Shown: in pieces, positions 46,099-59,434 of the stretch | Position numbering within the stretch: position 1 is the stretch's first letter | Layout of the letters: each line of letters opens with the position of its first letter | NCBI RefSeq assembly: GCF_036785885.1 | Contig: NC_092317.1 | Span: forward strand, 870,501-934,500 | Reading direction: 5' to 3' | Source: Coffea arabica | Taxonomy: Eukaryota; Streptophyta; Magnoliopsida; Gentianales; Rubiaceae | Length of the DNA stretch: 64,000 nucleotides | Notes under the pieces: model-generated | What the model was told of the DNA's origin: nothing | The model's database searches: none | What the model saw: the letters and a program-made list of their open reading frames with translations, nothing else | Made by a program: the position numbers and the translations under genes

Positions 46099-49000
46099 AA
46101 ATACCGCCATGTTCCTGTTACTCTGTTTGCTTGCCAAAATTTGATTATGGATTTGGTTTAAGATATCATCCCAAGTTGAATTTCAAAGACAATGAAGCAG
46201 GGCAGTTGTTATGCCAGTTACCACTTAGATTCTGACCAGGAAACCCCCATTTATGACTTATAAATGAAACAAGACAATTACCAAATACAGCAATCATGAT
46301 GTGGAGCTAGGTATTGTACCTCATCGAGTTCTGAGATGGAGCCCATAGAGCACAGATGACACAAAGTAGAGAGAATGACAAGACTTGCCAGAAAGCTGGA
46401 ATGATCCACGCGTTTTGCCAGTGCTCATTGTACACATCACTTGACTTGAAGTAGAGCTGCAACATGAAAGTTGGGGTATGTCAATTTGACATGGTTTGAA
46501 AGTTTAAATTATGACATTCATTGAATGCATGGACAGTGGAAGGGGAATCATGATGCAATCAGCCGTATATTATCGACCAAAACAACTATTACCTCATAAC
46601 AAATCCAGCCTACAGACACAATAACTGCTACAGCCAATGCATTTGTGAACTTCCGATAAATGTCAAGCTTGGCCAGCATTCGTCGAGCCTGTAATAGAAA
46701 ATCAGGCAAGGACACACTTAACATGGATCAGAAAATGAGAAGTCAAGCATGCAAGAGCAGAATAGCTCTTTGATGCTTCCAAATGTTATCTCCAACAAGA
46801 AGAAACCTCTACCTTATTACCTCAATAATAAAAGAAGCTTAATTGTTATCCATATACTCCAAAAATTCTTTTTTTTTTTTTTTTAATAAAAAACTAATTT
46901 GACAAAAATCAGCTAATTTAGCCAATGTCAGCAAAGTTGGTAAACTGCCCATGTTTTGCACCAGAAATAGAGTTCAAAAAGCTTATCTAGCCATAGACAC
47001 CAAACAATAAACATGCAGCAACGACAAACTGGGCTTGTTTATCATACAAGACTAGCAAAACATTTTTCCACCAATGCATTATCATTGTTAAATAAGTTTC
47101 CAGCAATGAACCCTAAGAATTACCTGAAGCTTGTTCAGAGTGGCAGACAAAGATGTAAATATCCAGAGAATGAAGAAAGCGTCCAATACTGCAACAGGAA
47201 GAACAAAAAACAATCTTGCCTTCCCTGAAAGATCACTTATAGCACCGACATTTTCTGCCAGTTCAAGGACCTCGGATGCAATAAAGAACGTCCCTCCAAG
47301 CATAAGGACCTTAGATGTAAGGCCACCTAAAGTTGGTCTGACGACACCATAACCCATTGAGACCATCAAAATGATGAGACGTGAAACTGTACGTTTCACA
47401 GCACCAAAGGTAACAGCCCAAACAGTTATTCCAATGGGCCTGATTCCAGTTTCATTGAATTTTGCATAGTCAAAGTACCATAAAGCCATCTCGAACATGC
47501 CCAACGTTATCACCAGAGTAATACAATTTTGCAATGTCAAAACCTCTCTCCAGAATCTTGCGTACTGTGAAAACCAGAATAGGCCAAGAACAACAAATGC
47601 AAGAGATAAAAAACCATAGAAGTTCATAAGCGGGGCCATTCTACCAGGCAGGTAACCAGAAGGATTTTTCCATATAGTTTTTCCCTCTACAGTGACCTCT
47701 TTCAGATTCAGATCACAATGAATAAAGTAGAGATTGTACATCCCAGTTTTAGTTATTTGGATGGAACTTGGTTGTAGTGCTGCATCCAGCTCATCAGCTT
47801 GAAATCGGACATCAAACACTTGAGGCCAACCAGGATTAATAGTTGACGGCCGGTAAATGACATCCCCCTGTTTACACACTCCAAGTTTTGCAAGATCTGC
47901 TGTGCAACAAACAGCTCTTTGGCCCCCGTAGGCTGAGCCCCCAATTGTCTCCCTGTCATCAACCTCGAAAATAACTGCATGAATTGGCCACGAGCTGAAG
48001 TTTGAAAACTCTTTGGGCCTCCTAAATACAATCTTCTCAAAACTGGAATCAGAGGAAAGTGAAGATAAGCCATTGGTTTTGAGGCCTAAAAGCAGAAAAA
48101 TGACTCAAATCCAAGAACAAAGTTGCTTAAGAAACCATAGCACAGGGAATTGGGAATGGAAAGATTTGGACAAAGCCCAATTCTGATTGCATAAAAGAAT
48201 TCTAAAGCTAAATGAACAAGATAATCCACAGAGAATACCGTTTACATTTACTATTATTAGTGGCTAATAAATAGAGAATATTTCTTGTTAATGCAGAAAC
48301 AATTGATTTGATCATTCATTAATATTTGCCGTGAGTCATTCACTTAAAAATGCAGAAAGGGCAGTACACATTTTAAAAATCCAATTATAATGGCAAAAAA
48401 ATTCATGAGAGCCAACTCTGTAACTGTGAGATTACCAGGTCTGCAGAAGACAACAATTTACATTACGAAATTCAGTTTTTGCCTCAAGTTAAAGTTTCTT
48501 AGCTAATAACCATACGATTATTAGGGCGGATCGCGTCCAAACGTAACGATAATGGCTTTTCAAGAAAGCATTGCTATCAACTAAATAAGAGGTCAAACTG
48601 TGGGATCCCCAGTGTCTAAGTCATACACTGAATAAAGAGTTCACTGCCTTGTTATAACGTTTTAGAAATTCAAGCCATAGCCACAACATAACAAAAGAAG
48701 TAGATACAATGAACACTCGAGTTTGAGGAACCATTCTTAGAACGAATAGAGAATTTTTGCCGACATGAAATCAGACCCAAAAGCCAAAAGCATTTCGCTT
48801 TACTACTAAAGGAAGCCCAGAAAGATTGAGACATACCGAAAGATATTGCATTGAAACTTGTTAAGAAGTTGGAAATGTTCATTCAACATCAAGCACTGAA
48901 ATCACTATCAACAGAGACTTGCATAGAGACTTGGAAAAATTTTTGCAGCCCAAAAAAAAAAAAAGGGACAGAAAAGAAAAAGAGAAAGTTCAAATTGTTG

Positions 49001-49488
49001 GTAGGAGTAACGAATCGAGATGTAATCAAATGCGGTTCTATCATTTCTCAGTAGATCTCCAAAAGTCACAGCGCCGCTAAATTTCTCCGCGTTTTTATAT
49101 ATTTGTTTTAGTACCAGCAGCAACCTGGGCGAGCAGAATTAACCAGAACCCACTACAAAAGCTAACTAAAGAATAAGCAAGAATGCGAAATTGAGTTAAA
49201 TAAAGTTGAGATCTAGGTGAGAGAAGGAAGGAGCCAGCAATGGGCGGAGGAGGAAAAGAAAAAGGGGAGGGGGTACCGGATGAAAGAATCGGGTTTGGAA
49301 GAGGCGTTGAAGACAGGGAGAGAAGAGTAAATTCCCTCACTACCACCGTGGACGACGAAAGCATTGCCTTTGATGCCGAATTTTTCACCGGGGTACCGAT
49401 GCACAGAAGCTTCCACGGGAAGCAACGAGACAGCACAGAACAATGCTGCAATAAAGATGAACGCTTTGATTGACCTCCTCCTCAACAT
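45663..49488 (-). CDS. Lung seven-transmembrane (GPR107/GPR108/TMEM87-like) protein (511 aa)
   Basis: Plant member of the Lung_7-TM_R (GOST) superfamily, typically Golgi or endomembrane proteins linked to trafficking; the function of this plant clade is poorly defined. Exons: 49488-49277, 48042-47124, 46688-46593, 46456-46320, 45834-45663 (1536 nt including stop). The signal peptide (MLRRRSIKAFIFIAALFCAV, about 1-27) is followed by a lumenal domain with GNAFVVHGGSEGIY, FVFRRPKEF-type sequence, a potential glycosylation site (NFSS) and CCTADLAKLGVC. The seven-helix core then includes GYLPGRMAPLMNFYGFLSLA, FWREVLTLQNCITLVITLGM, FGAVKRTVSRLIILMVSMGY and LFFVLPVAVLDAFFILWIF. The acidic cytosolic tail ends DLEEDKTE. 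The exon-2 acceptor (TGATTCCAG|TTTTGAG) was fixed by phase and similarity. Partial duplicate of the last exon at 45018-45213. Confidence 0.9.
46068..46100. repeat. Poly-C/poly-A homopolymer junction
   Basis: About 20 C residues run directly into about 12 A residues, within the intron between 7TM-gene exons 46320 and 45834. Length calls in such runs are unreliable and may be assembly artefacts. Confidence 0.85.
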
Positions 49489-50910
49489 TGCTCCCGCCTG
49501 AGTGATGATAGATGGCGGTGGATCTACTGCTGCTACTAGTTTACTTTACTGCTGCAGAATTGAGGACTGGAAGCGCTGGCTGAGGAATGAAGACACAGAA
49601 AATGACTTCCCAAAGTCGAAGTCGAAGTCGCAGTCGACTCCACTCGCTAACATGAGCGGTGTCACACCTCACCTCACTATTCTCAGTGTGTGACTGTGTG
49701 TGGGGTCAAGTTGGTCTAAACATTTAAACCATGGTATGGTTAAAATGAGTGCTGGAGTAAATCTCCTCCTTTCATTGTGCAGTGTGGACGCGCTAAGGAC
49801 GCTACTCAGTACTCACTTTGAGTTGAGTTCTCGCCTTGTAATAAGTGGCCAAATTAATTAAACTTATTCAAATTGAGATCACATCACGGTTTAATAACCA
49901 AATTAACGAGCTCATTCAAGGAGAAATATGCACCGGATCAAATCCATCTTCCGTGCCGTGTCCGGTCGGCAATTCCGCCATTTGCCGTATTTAGTTAAAA
50001 ACAAGTACTCAACAACAGGCTAGTCGGTGCTGTCGGGAGAACCCACTAATTATTAATCCTACCGTCCCCTCTGGAATCCACGTCCTTCACCACTAATAAT
50101 TAATAGTAAATAAAAAAATCTACTAAACTTATACGGGAGAACCCACAAAAACACTTGCAAGGAGCTCGAATTTGCACGGGATAACTCTTAAAAGACTCTT
50201 CCTGATCATCGATAGAAACTCACAAAAAGACGGTGGGGAGATTCCTGTCTTTTTCGGGGAAAGAAAACCCACAAAAAAAAAAAAAAAAGATTAAAACTTT
50301 GCGCCACTGCTGCGCGGACGTTCACCTCAACTTCCTCGGCTCGACACATTGTCGAGATGACTCAATCCAACATATTTTTGATCGAGGTAAGCACCTCAAT
50401 TATCTAGGTGTTCATCCTTGTCTCCGTTCTTTCGAGGTGAGTCTACTTCGATTAATTGGATTCATTTGATTACTCGACATGGTACCTACAAGTAAAAGTT
50501 GATTAAGATCAGACAGATTGATATGACGGCAACCGCTTTCATACTCAAACCTATCTCTAACACCGCCGCCATAGACTCACTCCTTGCAAGTAACGAGTAG
50601 TATATTCCATCATTCCTTTTGTCAGTTTTCTTGCTATAAATACCCTCCTCCCTTTGAAAGGGAAGAGAGAAACTTTTTGACTTAATTTCTCTCTTATTTA
50701 TAGCCTGTCCAACTAGTGCTGTTTTTACTCTTGATCCCTAACATAATTGATTGACAAAGCCCCGATTGTGCCTCTATCTTGATAGATGTACTTGTGTCGT
50801 AGACTCAATTTATCAGTCCGAAAATCACTCATCACCGTCCAAGCGAGTGAATGAGCACAGATGGTAGGGAATCTCATGATGGCGACTGAAATGAAATTCC
50901 GAGCAACTGG
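49489..50910. other. Upstream region of the 7TM gene; LTR-like remnant near 50020-50890
   Basis: The first few hundred bases are the 7TM gene promoter and leader. From about 50020 the sequence has a TATAAATACCCTCCTCCC box (50636), then a pyrimidine-rich leader and CTTGATCCCTAACATAATTG (about 50732), an arrangement seen in plant retrotransposon LTRs. Neither terminal repeats nor a target duplication were found, so the LTR idea is tentative. Confidence 0.3.
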
Positions 50911-51131
50911 ATCCTCTGTTTTTGCAGTGTTTTTAAAAAATTAGTTTAAAAAATACTCTAAAAGGTAATCTAAAAATTAGTTTAAATTTTTTTAAAATTT
51001 TATAAAAAATATCTCAAAATATATTCTAAAAACTCTTATACTCTTAAATATCCCAAAATATTTTTTAAAATATACTCTAAAAACTCTGCTGCAGCAAAAC
51101 TTTTCAAAAACAGCTAATCCAAACAGAGGAT
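50911..51131. mobile_element. Small inverted-repeat element (MITE-like, 221 bp)
   Basis: The left end ATCCTCTGTTTTTGCAGTGT and the right end (reverse complement ATCCTCTGTTTGGATTAGC) are inverted. The interior is built of repeated CTAAAAA/TTTTTAAAAT words. No clear target duplication; autonomous partner unknown. Confidence 0.5.
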
Positions 51132-51778
51132 TTTCAGAGGACTTCTTTCTAATACATAGTTAACCGGCTAAATATGATTGACGACTGGAGATCGCCTTAC
51201 AAACCAACGGTCCTACAATAAAGCGACAAGGAATTGTTCCGGCCACTCGCTATATTCGTCCAACACTTGCTAAACAATCACAAGTACTGATTTGAAGGAT
51301 AAAAAAAAATCATCAAAGCACTGGACCTAATAATGTCTGGAATGCATTAAAAGCCCAAGTCCCCTCTAAAATTATACAGTCTGCAATCGTACATTAAAAA
51401 ATTATATATATAAAAACAGACCTGGAGTTCTTCCACACCAGGATAAAAGAAAAATGGAAGAACCCAGATGTGCTGCCTGCTAATATCCAAAAAATCCCAT
51501 AAATCAACTGCAATTCTGCACATCATCATCATCTCCACAGTGAGGATACGAACCAGCCTTGCATAAAAAAGAAACTAACTCAACGGCTAGTACATTTCCT
51601 TTTTCCAATTTACGGAACTAATTGTTTGTTTATGAATTACTACAGAGAAATTGGTAGCTATATCAGCGTCCAGTCCCTAGTCATATTTGCCAGCATCCAG
51701 CTACCGCGATAATATTTGCGCAAGACATGGCATCAATTTCAAGCATAATTGCAGGACTGGACATCAGCGACATGTACA
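51132..51778. other. LSM1 downstream spacer
   Basis: Probably includes the 3' UTR of LSM1 next to 51778. No other feature recognised. Confidence 0.45.
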
Positions 51779-54700
51779 TCAATCCAAATCAAGGAACTCC
51801 ATTCTCTTCCTCATAGATCCTTTAAGATCTGTAGCCTCCCTTTCTGCCTTTTGTGCCTGAATAATAAAAACCAATACGTTACCAAGAAGATACAAGAACT
51901 AAAAGACATTGGCAGTATAACAAACTGCATGCAACTGTAAATAGAAGCAAAGGCCCGCAGACACTTATCAAAGAGCTAAACAAGATAGCAATCATGGGCT
52001 GTCTTGGTGGGGTTCTACCTTTCATCAAACAATGAATACCAGAGGTGTCGGAGCTATCCTGCATTGGTATCCTAGGCTTATTGACTTTGATCCATCACAA
52101 GCGCTAAAACTTGGAAAGAATAACAGCAGGCACTTAATAGGTTTGAGAATTAGTGCAAAAGAAAACTGAGGCTATGTCAACAAGCAAAGATGACACATTC
52201 TCGAACCCAACCACACACAACTGACCAGGTTCCACCTCTTAATGAATGTATAGAGTTGCTTCAGGTCATACAGCAAACAACTCACGCCCCCAGAAGAAAG
52301 TCACCTTCCACTTTCAACCAACACCATCACCACCTCCCCCCTCCCCCCCCAAAAAAAAATCACAAATCTCTCTACTGTCTCACTTCTTTTATCAATGCAT
52401 GACTGCAGAATGAAAGCAAAATTGAATAATTGAAAAAAGTTGGCGCTCATAAGCTTCAATGATCAGAAATTAATTAAGTAATGTAGTAGTTACATCTAAA
52501 GTTTTCATGAGAAGTTGTGTATAGATCCCTGACATTTGAACATCTGATCAGTCCTTCACACCTAAGGTATCATAGGTGTCCTATGAACACCAGTTCACAC
52601 CTCTAAGGACATAACTGTGTTCACTTCCAAGACAATTAACTAGAAATATCTAACCACGGGGCAAACTAGTGGATATGAAGTTAAAGACCATGAAAAGTCC
52701 TAAAATAAACATCGAATCAACAACAAACACAAATGTAGCACTTACCCTTTTAATATCTGTGGATGAAACACGAGTCATGTGTGGGGGAAGTTCTTCTTTG
52801 TCCAAGTCCTGATCAATCACATCAAATTCAACAGAAAAGAAGGAAGTGGAAGGTTTCAGTTCCACTTTGAAAATAAACCTCAAACAGAAAACAAGGTCAA
52901 GTGATGCAACATACCAGTTCACCAATTAAGACAACATTTTCCCCGCGAATAACATATAACCCTAATGGGATATCACAGTAAAGATCACCAACAATAACAC
53001 GTTCGCATGCGCCTTCAAGCACGGCATTAGCTACAGGTGAGAGATAGGAAATCATCATTCACAAAATCCTTGGGAGGTCATGCTAGCAAAACTTGAACAA
53101 CAAAAGTAAAAGAAGAATATATAATTACCAAATTGATCAAAGGAACGAAGAGTCCCCATTAGCTTTCGACCATCCCGCAGCAAAACAAGCAATTTCTCTA
53201 TTACAAATCAAAGGTCCAATAATATAGCAATGAGAGAAACGAAGAACTGTAATTGATCAAATCAAAGTTGATGGAAGAAATACCGAGTTAAGAGAAAAGG
53301 AAAACAAGTCAGAATGGCAAAGCCTTTATTGCAACAGTTAGATCCAAAATATTTCAAGCCAGCATTGAGGTGCTCCAGGAAAAGAAAGTATGACTTTTAG
53401 CAAAGAGAACTATTATTACAGTTTTCCTCATCTTGGCAGGAAGGAATACAAGTAGTCAGACTGGATTCAGAAGACATGAAGGTGGTAAGACAAAGAAAAA
53501 GAATAAGCACGCGAGGTTGCTCAAAGCTATAATCCAAATAAAAGCCAATCACAATTGTTGACTTTTGAGTTCCTTATACACTATAGCTGGATCACATATG
53601 CTGACACCAAAGAGCATGTAAAAAGCTTATCAGCCTCTAAGTCGATGACAGTAACAGTGCCATTTTTTTTTTACTTTGAATATGAACTTTACACAGAACA
53701 GACAAAGAAATAGGACCAGTGCATAACATAAATAAGTACATTTTAAGCTCCATCTCATAACCATATAACTCTGTATATCAATTCGTGCATGTACTTAAAA
53801 CTACAGCACAGCAAGCTACATGAATTTCAAGAACTAAGAAGCTGAGCTTTGAAGCAACAAAAAGTTAAAGAAACCTTTCCAAGATAGCTTCTTTCAACAC
53901 ACAGCTATCAACAAAGAGATGCACACCACAAAATAATAATAACATTTGGTAGCTCATATCATGGCTGGATTCTAGCCAACCACTTTCAAAAGAGGCGTTT
54001 ACAAGCATAAGTGATACAAATCCCTTAGCTTTCGGATTGTTATAGCAATCACCACAAGTTTACCATGTTGAGTGTCAAAGGAACAAGAAGGATTGGAGTT
54101 TTTTTTTTCTTTTCGGCAAATCATCCTTTACTCTTTCTTAAGCATGTTTGCCAATATAGATTTCACAAATGCAGTAGAAGCAGAGAAAAGACAAAAGAAT
54201 GATGGAAGTTCATAAAGAAAGAGTTCACATGTTCATGCCATCAGACAATTATAAAATCATCTTTCCTTATTGTTCTATTTCTCAAACTCAGAAAAAAGCT
54301 GCATAAAGCTTCCAAAAACTAAACAGGCATCAGGCAAAAGCATAAACAACAGTTAACCTGTATCGGGTCATCCAAGATTATGCTATGAAATGTATCCACC
54401 ATTCATCACAGTGGCAAACAGTCCTAAAAATAAAATTGCACAAGCCAAACCATGAATTCAACCTAAAATCTAATTCGACCACTCAAGATTAGCTAACAAA
54501 TACCGCAAAAAGATCCTCACTATACTTAAATATCCTGAATGGAGACATATTCATCCATCAAATTAACTCCACACGCTACACAACTTTCAGTGGAAAAAAA
54601 TCTCGAGAAATCAAAACCATATTAAGTGGTGGACATATATTACACAATTAGCATTAAAACCCCTATTTAGAGAACAGTTCAAAAATGATTTTTACGGCAC

Positions 54701-54937
54701 CGAAGCACAGTCCAAGAAAGTTCGACAAAGAAAATCATCAAGCAAAGGATACCAGAAGAGCTGCAGCGAAAATTACCAAGACACCAACTTTAACAAACTC
54801 AAAGCCCATATTATCAGTTCAAACGACAAATAGGAAAAGAACAGAAAAGTAACAAGAAATAAGATGTAGTTCGTACTGTCAAGATAGCTTGCAAGAGAAG
54901 TAGAGAGATAGATGTCTTCCGGGCCTGCCCAAGACAT
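51779..54937 (-). CDS. LSM1: LSM1 Sm-like protein, mRNA decapping activator (128 aa)
   Basis: LSM1 defines the cytoplasmic LSM1-7 ring that binds the 3' end of deadenylated mRNAs and promotes decapping in P-bodies. Exons: 54937-54877, 53197-53129, 53030-52915, 52808-52746, 51856-51779 (387 nt including stop), giving exactly the usual plant length of 128 residues. The start ATG is in MSWAGPEDIYLSTSLASYLD. Sm1 motif: KKLLVLLRDGRKLMGTLRSF then DQFANAVLEGACER; Sm2 motif: YVIRGENVVLIGEL (the RG dipeptide contacts RNA). The LSM1-specific C-terminal extension contains EELPPHMTRVSS and AQKAEREATDLKGSMRKRME and ends FLDLD. Intron 1 is long (53198-54876). The basic RGEN and acidic tail features fit LSM1 rather than LSM8. 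Confidence 0.96.
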
Positions 54938-56441
54938 GGATGGAGTGTTCAAAGTTCAAGTTTTTCGGTATCACAAAAATCACCGAAAAATTCCCACAAT
55001 TCGATTCAAATTGCATTGGCAGCTAGGATTCACCCCTCCAATATTGCCCCACACCAAAACCTTCAACTACTTGATCAATTTCTGAAAAAAATTTTCAAAC
55101 CCAGAAAATAAAAATCCTGTCTTGACTTAACAATTAACTTAAGAGGGGAACACAGACCCAGTAGTCTAAAAACCTATTCCTAATTACAGAAGAAAGGAAA
55201 AGGGGCCAGTTGGTAAGGGATAAATTGGGGTTGGTTGACCTAAGAGTAGTATTGTTGTTCAGATCTGGAAAATTAAAACCCTAAGGTTGAAAGGATATGG
55301 GCCTATCCCCAAATCTGGGGTGGAGGCCGCTAATAATACGTTTTACTATTGAGGGCGGAGTGTCGTTTGCTGAGCCTCATGACGAGTCAATCCTCCCAAC
55401 CCCCACCCCACCCCCCCCGCGGTTCTTTTTCTCCTTCCCAAAGCTTATTGTTTGTTGGTACCTGAAAATACTTGTATTTGTAATTTAGCCCCCCCCTTCA
55501 TATTTTTATGATTTTGCTATTTTCTTTCTTCATCTGTTTTGCAATTCCAATATATGAATGCGATATTACACTTTTCCCAAACAAAAAAAAAAAATCATTG
55601 TATATCGATTTTATAACAATTTTAGATCAATAAACACCGGTTATCGTATTCGGATGAAATGAAAATCTAACAATTAAGCTTTTTAACGCTTGGAGAGAGA
55701 ATAGTGCAGTACTCCGTATTTATTTTTTCGATTTGAAATACTATGAGAAATTTTCATGTGATGTAGGTAGCTTGAAGTGGCATTTCAGAAAGACTTAAAA
55801 CTTTGGCTAGGTTGGATTGGATATATTTTATGTTATCATTCCGACACCCCTTTTTCATTATGCTGATCATGAAACATATTATTATTATCTCTTTACTTAA
55901 AGCAACACAATCAAAAGGGTGGATATAGAAAATAACATGTTTGCAAGTGCTAGAAAAAATATAGAAAATGTTTTTCCAGGTTGACCCAAAAAAATCCCTC
56001 TAATTTTTCATACAAACTACATAAATTACATATAACATGATTTGCATTCGTCCTGAAGCAACCATGAAAAAAAGAAGGGAACAGAAAGGAAATTAAAGAC
56101 GAGGAAGGACAGATACTACTTCCTCGTCAAAAAGGAAGAGGGTGCTTCAATTATACAATTGACGCTTACATAACCATCGTCCACTTGAATTTGAATATCA
56201 ACTTACACTGTAGCAATCACGATCAAATTTCATCAGGTGATAGTGCTGAGACTTTTATAGACACTGAGCTCATGAAGTTCAAAACTCTTCCATTCATTCC
56301 TTCACTCGGAACTTTATGATCCGACTCACCAAGGAGCTAAATAGAATGTCGTCCTCTTATTCTTTTTATAAATTCCCTCCCTCCTCCTCAACCAAAAAAA
56401 CCCGGCATCTTTGGGGATTGCTAAGCATTAAGAGGAGGAGA
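54938..56441. other. LSM1 upstream region and spacer
   Basis: LSM1 promoter and 5' leader near 54938-55280, then AT-rich spacer and the probable LZY 3' UTR near 56441. Poly-C at about 55411-55418 and 55490-55496. No gene supported. Confidence 0.45.
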
Positions 56442-59196
56442 TCAATCTAAATCGAGAACAATAACTGCAAGGCACAAAATCAGATCCAAGTTAGCTAGTG
56501 CCACATCTGACATTGGGAAGGAGGATATATATATATTCAGAACTTACATTCAGAATCAGTCTTGACCCATTTACAAACTTCTTGTATTTTGTCTCGGGTT
56601 TCGTCCTCTTTTTCTCCCTTCTGTGTATGCCGGTCCACTAAAATCCTCTTCATCGATGATGCTCTAGGAGCATTTTGTGGGTACATCTTTTTGGAGAGCA
56701 TTGTCCTCAAAAGCTGTAGTCAAGTAAGTATCATTAATTGACTTCAAAGACAAAAGTAAGTCCTAGAAAAAGGGTACACTGCATTGGATTGGAGTGTAAC
56801 TACACATCAAGCAAGCAAGCAGAGGTCATTTTACTATGCTAGTAAGTCAATGCTATTGCTAGTAAGTCGGAATTTAGAGTACTCCTTGGCTTCATCAGCA
56901 GCAGCAGCAGCAGCAGCCTACGAAGCCTTGGTCCGTCCGATGGTTAAGGTCAAGGTTTTGCTACTAAGGTTAAGGTTTCAGTATTAAAATGGGCCGGGCC
57001 TCATAAGGCTCTGTCCAAATACAGCAAATCAAGCAGTTCCCCCCAACCCTCCAGCAGATCACGCTCTGTGATCAAGCATTTTGATTTTTTGAGTTCGTTA
57101 AATTTTGTGTATTACTCAATTAATAGTTGTTGGATCTTAATAAAATAAAAAAGAATTAAAACATGATGTTCATGTAAGAGAAATAGCAATATAATAAAAA
57201 GTGGGATAGAGAGTGGTACAGAATATGGAACGGAAGATCCGTTGCCCATTTTTTGTTTCAGATCCCGCGTCGTGGGTGCTTCCGTCGTAGGCTGGTTTTT
57301 TTTTTTTTTTTTTTTTGTAAAATTAGTTTTCTTTCCTTTGCGCTAGCTCTATCCTATTGGTCTTTGATGTGGAGTTGTAAATAGGAGGCTGGGAAAAAGG
57401 CGTGAACTATTAAGATCGTGAAAAACGCCTCATTGCTACCTCAAAAGTTCGTCTCTTAGTTAGAAGGCGGTCACGCCTTCTCAATCCCACCGTATTACTA
57501 TCAACTAATGCAATCTAGTGATAAATGGAGAATTGATTACCTTTTCCATTCTTGATTCCTGCAGCGTATCTCGCAAACTGGGAGCTGGTGCAAATCCGCT
57601 TCTGCACACGAACATTTTCTTGAGCAGGAAGGAAATGGACTTTTTTCCGATAGCCGCCTTCTTGTTTTCCATGCAAACTTCCTTGCATCTCCCGATAATC
57701 ACTCTGATAGTTCGGTCAATGTCTTCCTCATCTCTATAATCTGAATTAACGCTGAATCTATTCGAAATAGTACGATCAACTTCCAAACTTGATGGGCAGT
57801 TAAGGAATCTGTCCAGTGGAAGATCAGCCGCAACTTCTGATCCTTCAAGGGGAGTTGCTTTTGTAGCAGCGGTAGAAGTAGGTTTCCTTTTCAAGAGCCT
57901 TGTCAATTCTTTCTGTAGTTGTCCAACTTCTTCAGGTGTGAATTCTGTTAAATCGTCAGGAGATGAGCATTGCTCATGATCTTCCTGAAGGATTTCATGA
58001 CTATCAGTTTCTGCAATCTGGGCAGCGCGTTGGATCTCTTCGTCTTCCCTTCGATCTCTGTTACCAAATGTTCCGATCGCCAGCAACCCGTTAGACCAGC
58101 CGCTGAATTTTTCTTTGCCGGGTTCTTCAAATTTTGTTTGATCTGCATGTTCAAGGAAAAATTAGATCAAGGCAACATAGGTGCTAGCTTCTTGCTATAA
58201 TCAATCTAATGAATCTTCATCATATATGCCCTAACCGAGTTTCAGCAAGCTCCTAAGTCTATTATGTTTAGCTTTCGCTACAGTGACAAATGATCATTTA
58301 TCACAAGAAGACAAATTTGTCGCCCTGTAGAAACCTCTTTTACCAGGACGATTTCCAACGCATCTCAATCTCCAATACTTCTCTTTCTTTTCTGAAGGGA
58401 ACAGAAAAATAAGTAATCAAGATTAACCCTCGAACTAGTTAACCTTTTGGGAGGATGCAACCGGCCATGTGACAGAAATACTACCTCTACAGTCTAGTTA
58501 ACCTGCATGACCAGCAAACACGTAAATGTATGCCATGGAAAGTTTGGTCTGATATTATGTGTTTGCGATCTATTGTTTTCAAATTATTATTCTTAGACTG
58601 CGACCGAAGGAACAGCTTGGGAGAAGCAGACATGCATGGGATGGAAGATGATGGGGGATGAAAACGTAATAACAAATAAACCACTCAACAACACAAGTTA
58701 AGAAAAATAAGTTCCAAGAGTACTCCGTAATAGATCCAGATTAAGAAAATCACATATACTTGTTCATACATTTGATCCTGTGGCATTTGAGGTCATTTTT
58801 ACATATTATCAGGGGATCATGAATTCACAATAACAAACTATCACAAGTCAAGTTTTCTTCCTTCTCAATGGGATGTTATACATGGACCTGAAAAGAGCAC
58901 TCCGAAAACAGAAACATAAAGAACAAGAACAAGAGAAGCATAGGAAAATTAAGCTTGAAAAGAAAACACCTACTTGCAGCAGGAACTGCATTTGGCTTTT
59001 TGTTGGCTTGTCCGCCATTCAACTTATTTTGCATCCAGTTGAAGAACTGCAAAACAAGCCATACTTTAGTATTCCATCACCAAAACCAAAAACACCAAGC
59101 GGAAGGGGCATAAAAAGAAAATGAATTCTACGTAACAGTAACGAGGCTCTGATCGATCAAGAACACTCATCTCCTTTCGCTGATTCTCACCTTCAT
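56442..59196 (-). CDS. LZY: LAZY/NGR/DRO1-type (IGT family) gravitropism protein (289 aa)
   Basis: IGT-family regulator acting in gravity signalling of shoots or roots between amyloplast sedimentation and auxin redistribution. Exons: 59196-59191, 59046-58974, 58142-57541, 56713-56548, 56464-56442 (870 nt including stop, phases consistent). Exon 1 encodes only Met-Lys. Motifs in order: FFNWMQNKLNGGQ (region I), GWSNGLLAIGTFGN (the IGT motif), FTPEEVGQLQKELTRLLKRK, LPLDRFLNCPSSLEVDR, TIRVIIGRCKEVC, KKSISFLLKKMFVCRSGFAP, SLRDTLQESRMEK, LLRTMLSKKMYPQ and VCKWVKTDSEFIVLDLD at the C-terminus. The terminal IVLDLD corresponds to the IVLEI-type conserved end used for RLD binding in the family. The exact orthologue (LZY1 to LZY4/DRO1) is not resolved; the length fits the shorter LZY2-4 group. 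Confidence 0.92.
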
Positions 59197-59381
59197 TTTG
59201 CATAGACAACGTTGGCCGAAATGGTTTACTTATTGCTTGTTCCCACCTTGTGGAAGAGTTCCGGAGGCAGGAGAGTCAGGTGTGGTCTATGGCAAAAACG
59301 CTGACAGAAATAGTAACATTTAACAGATCCTAGAAGCCAATTAGGGCTAGCTGAGCTTTGGGAGTAATGATCAGATAAATA

Positions 59382-59382
59382 A

Positions 59383-59434
<52 letters not shown>

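Noticed and set aside
50233-50469. 78-codon plus-strand ORF
   Set aside because: Contains a poly-A-derived lysine run and no recognised domain; falls in the LTR-like remnant.
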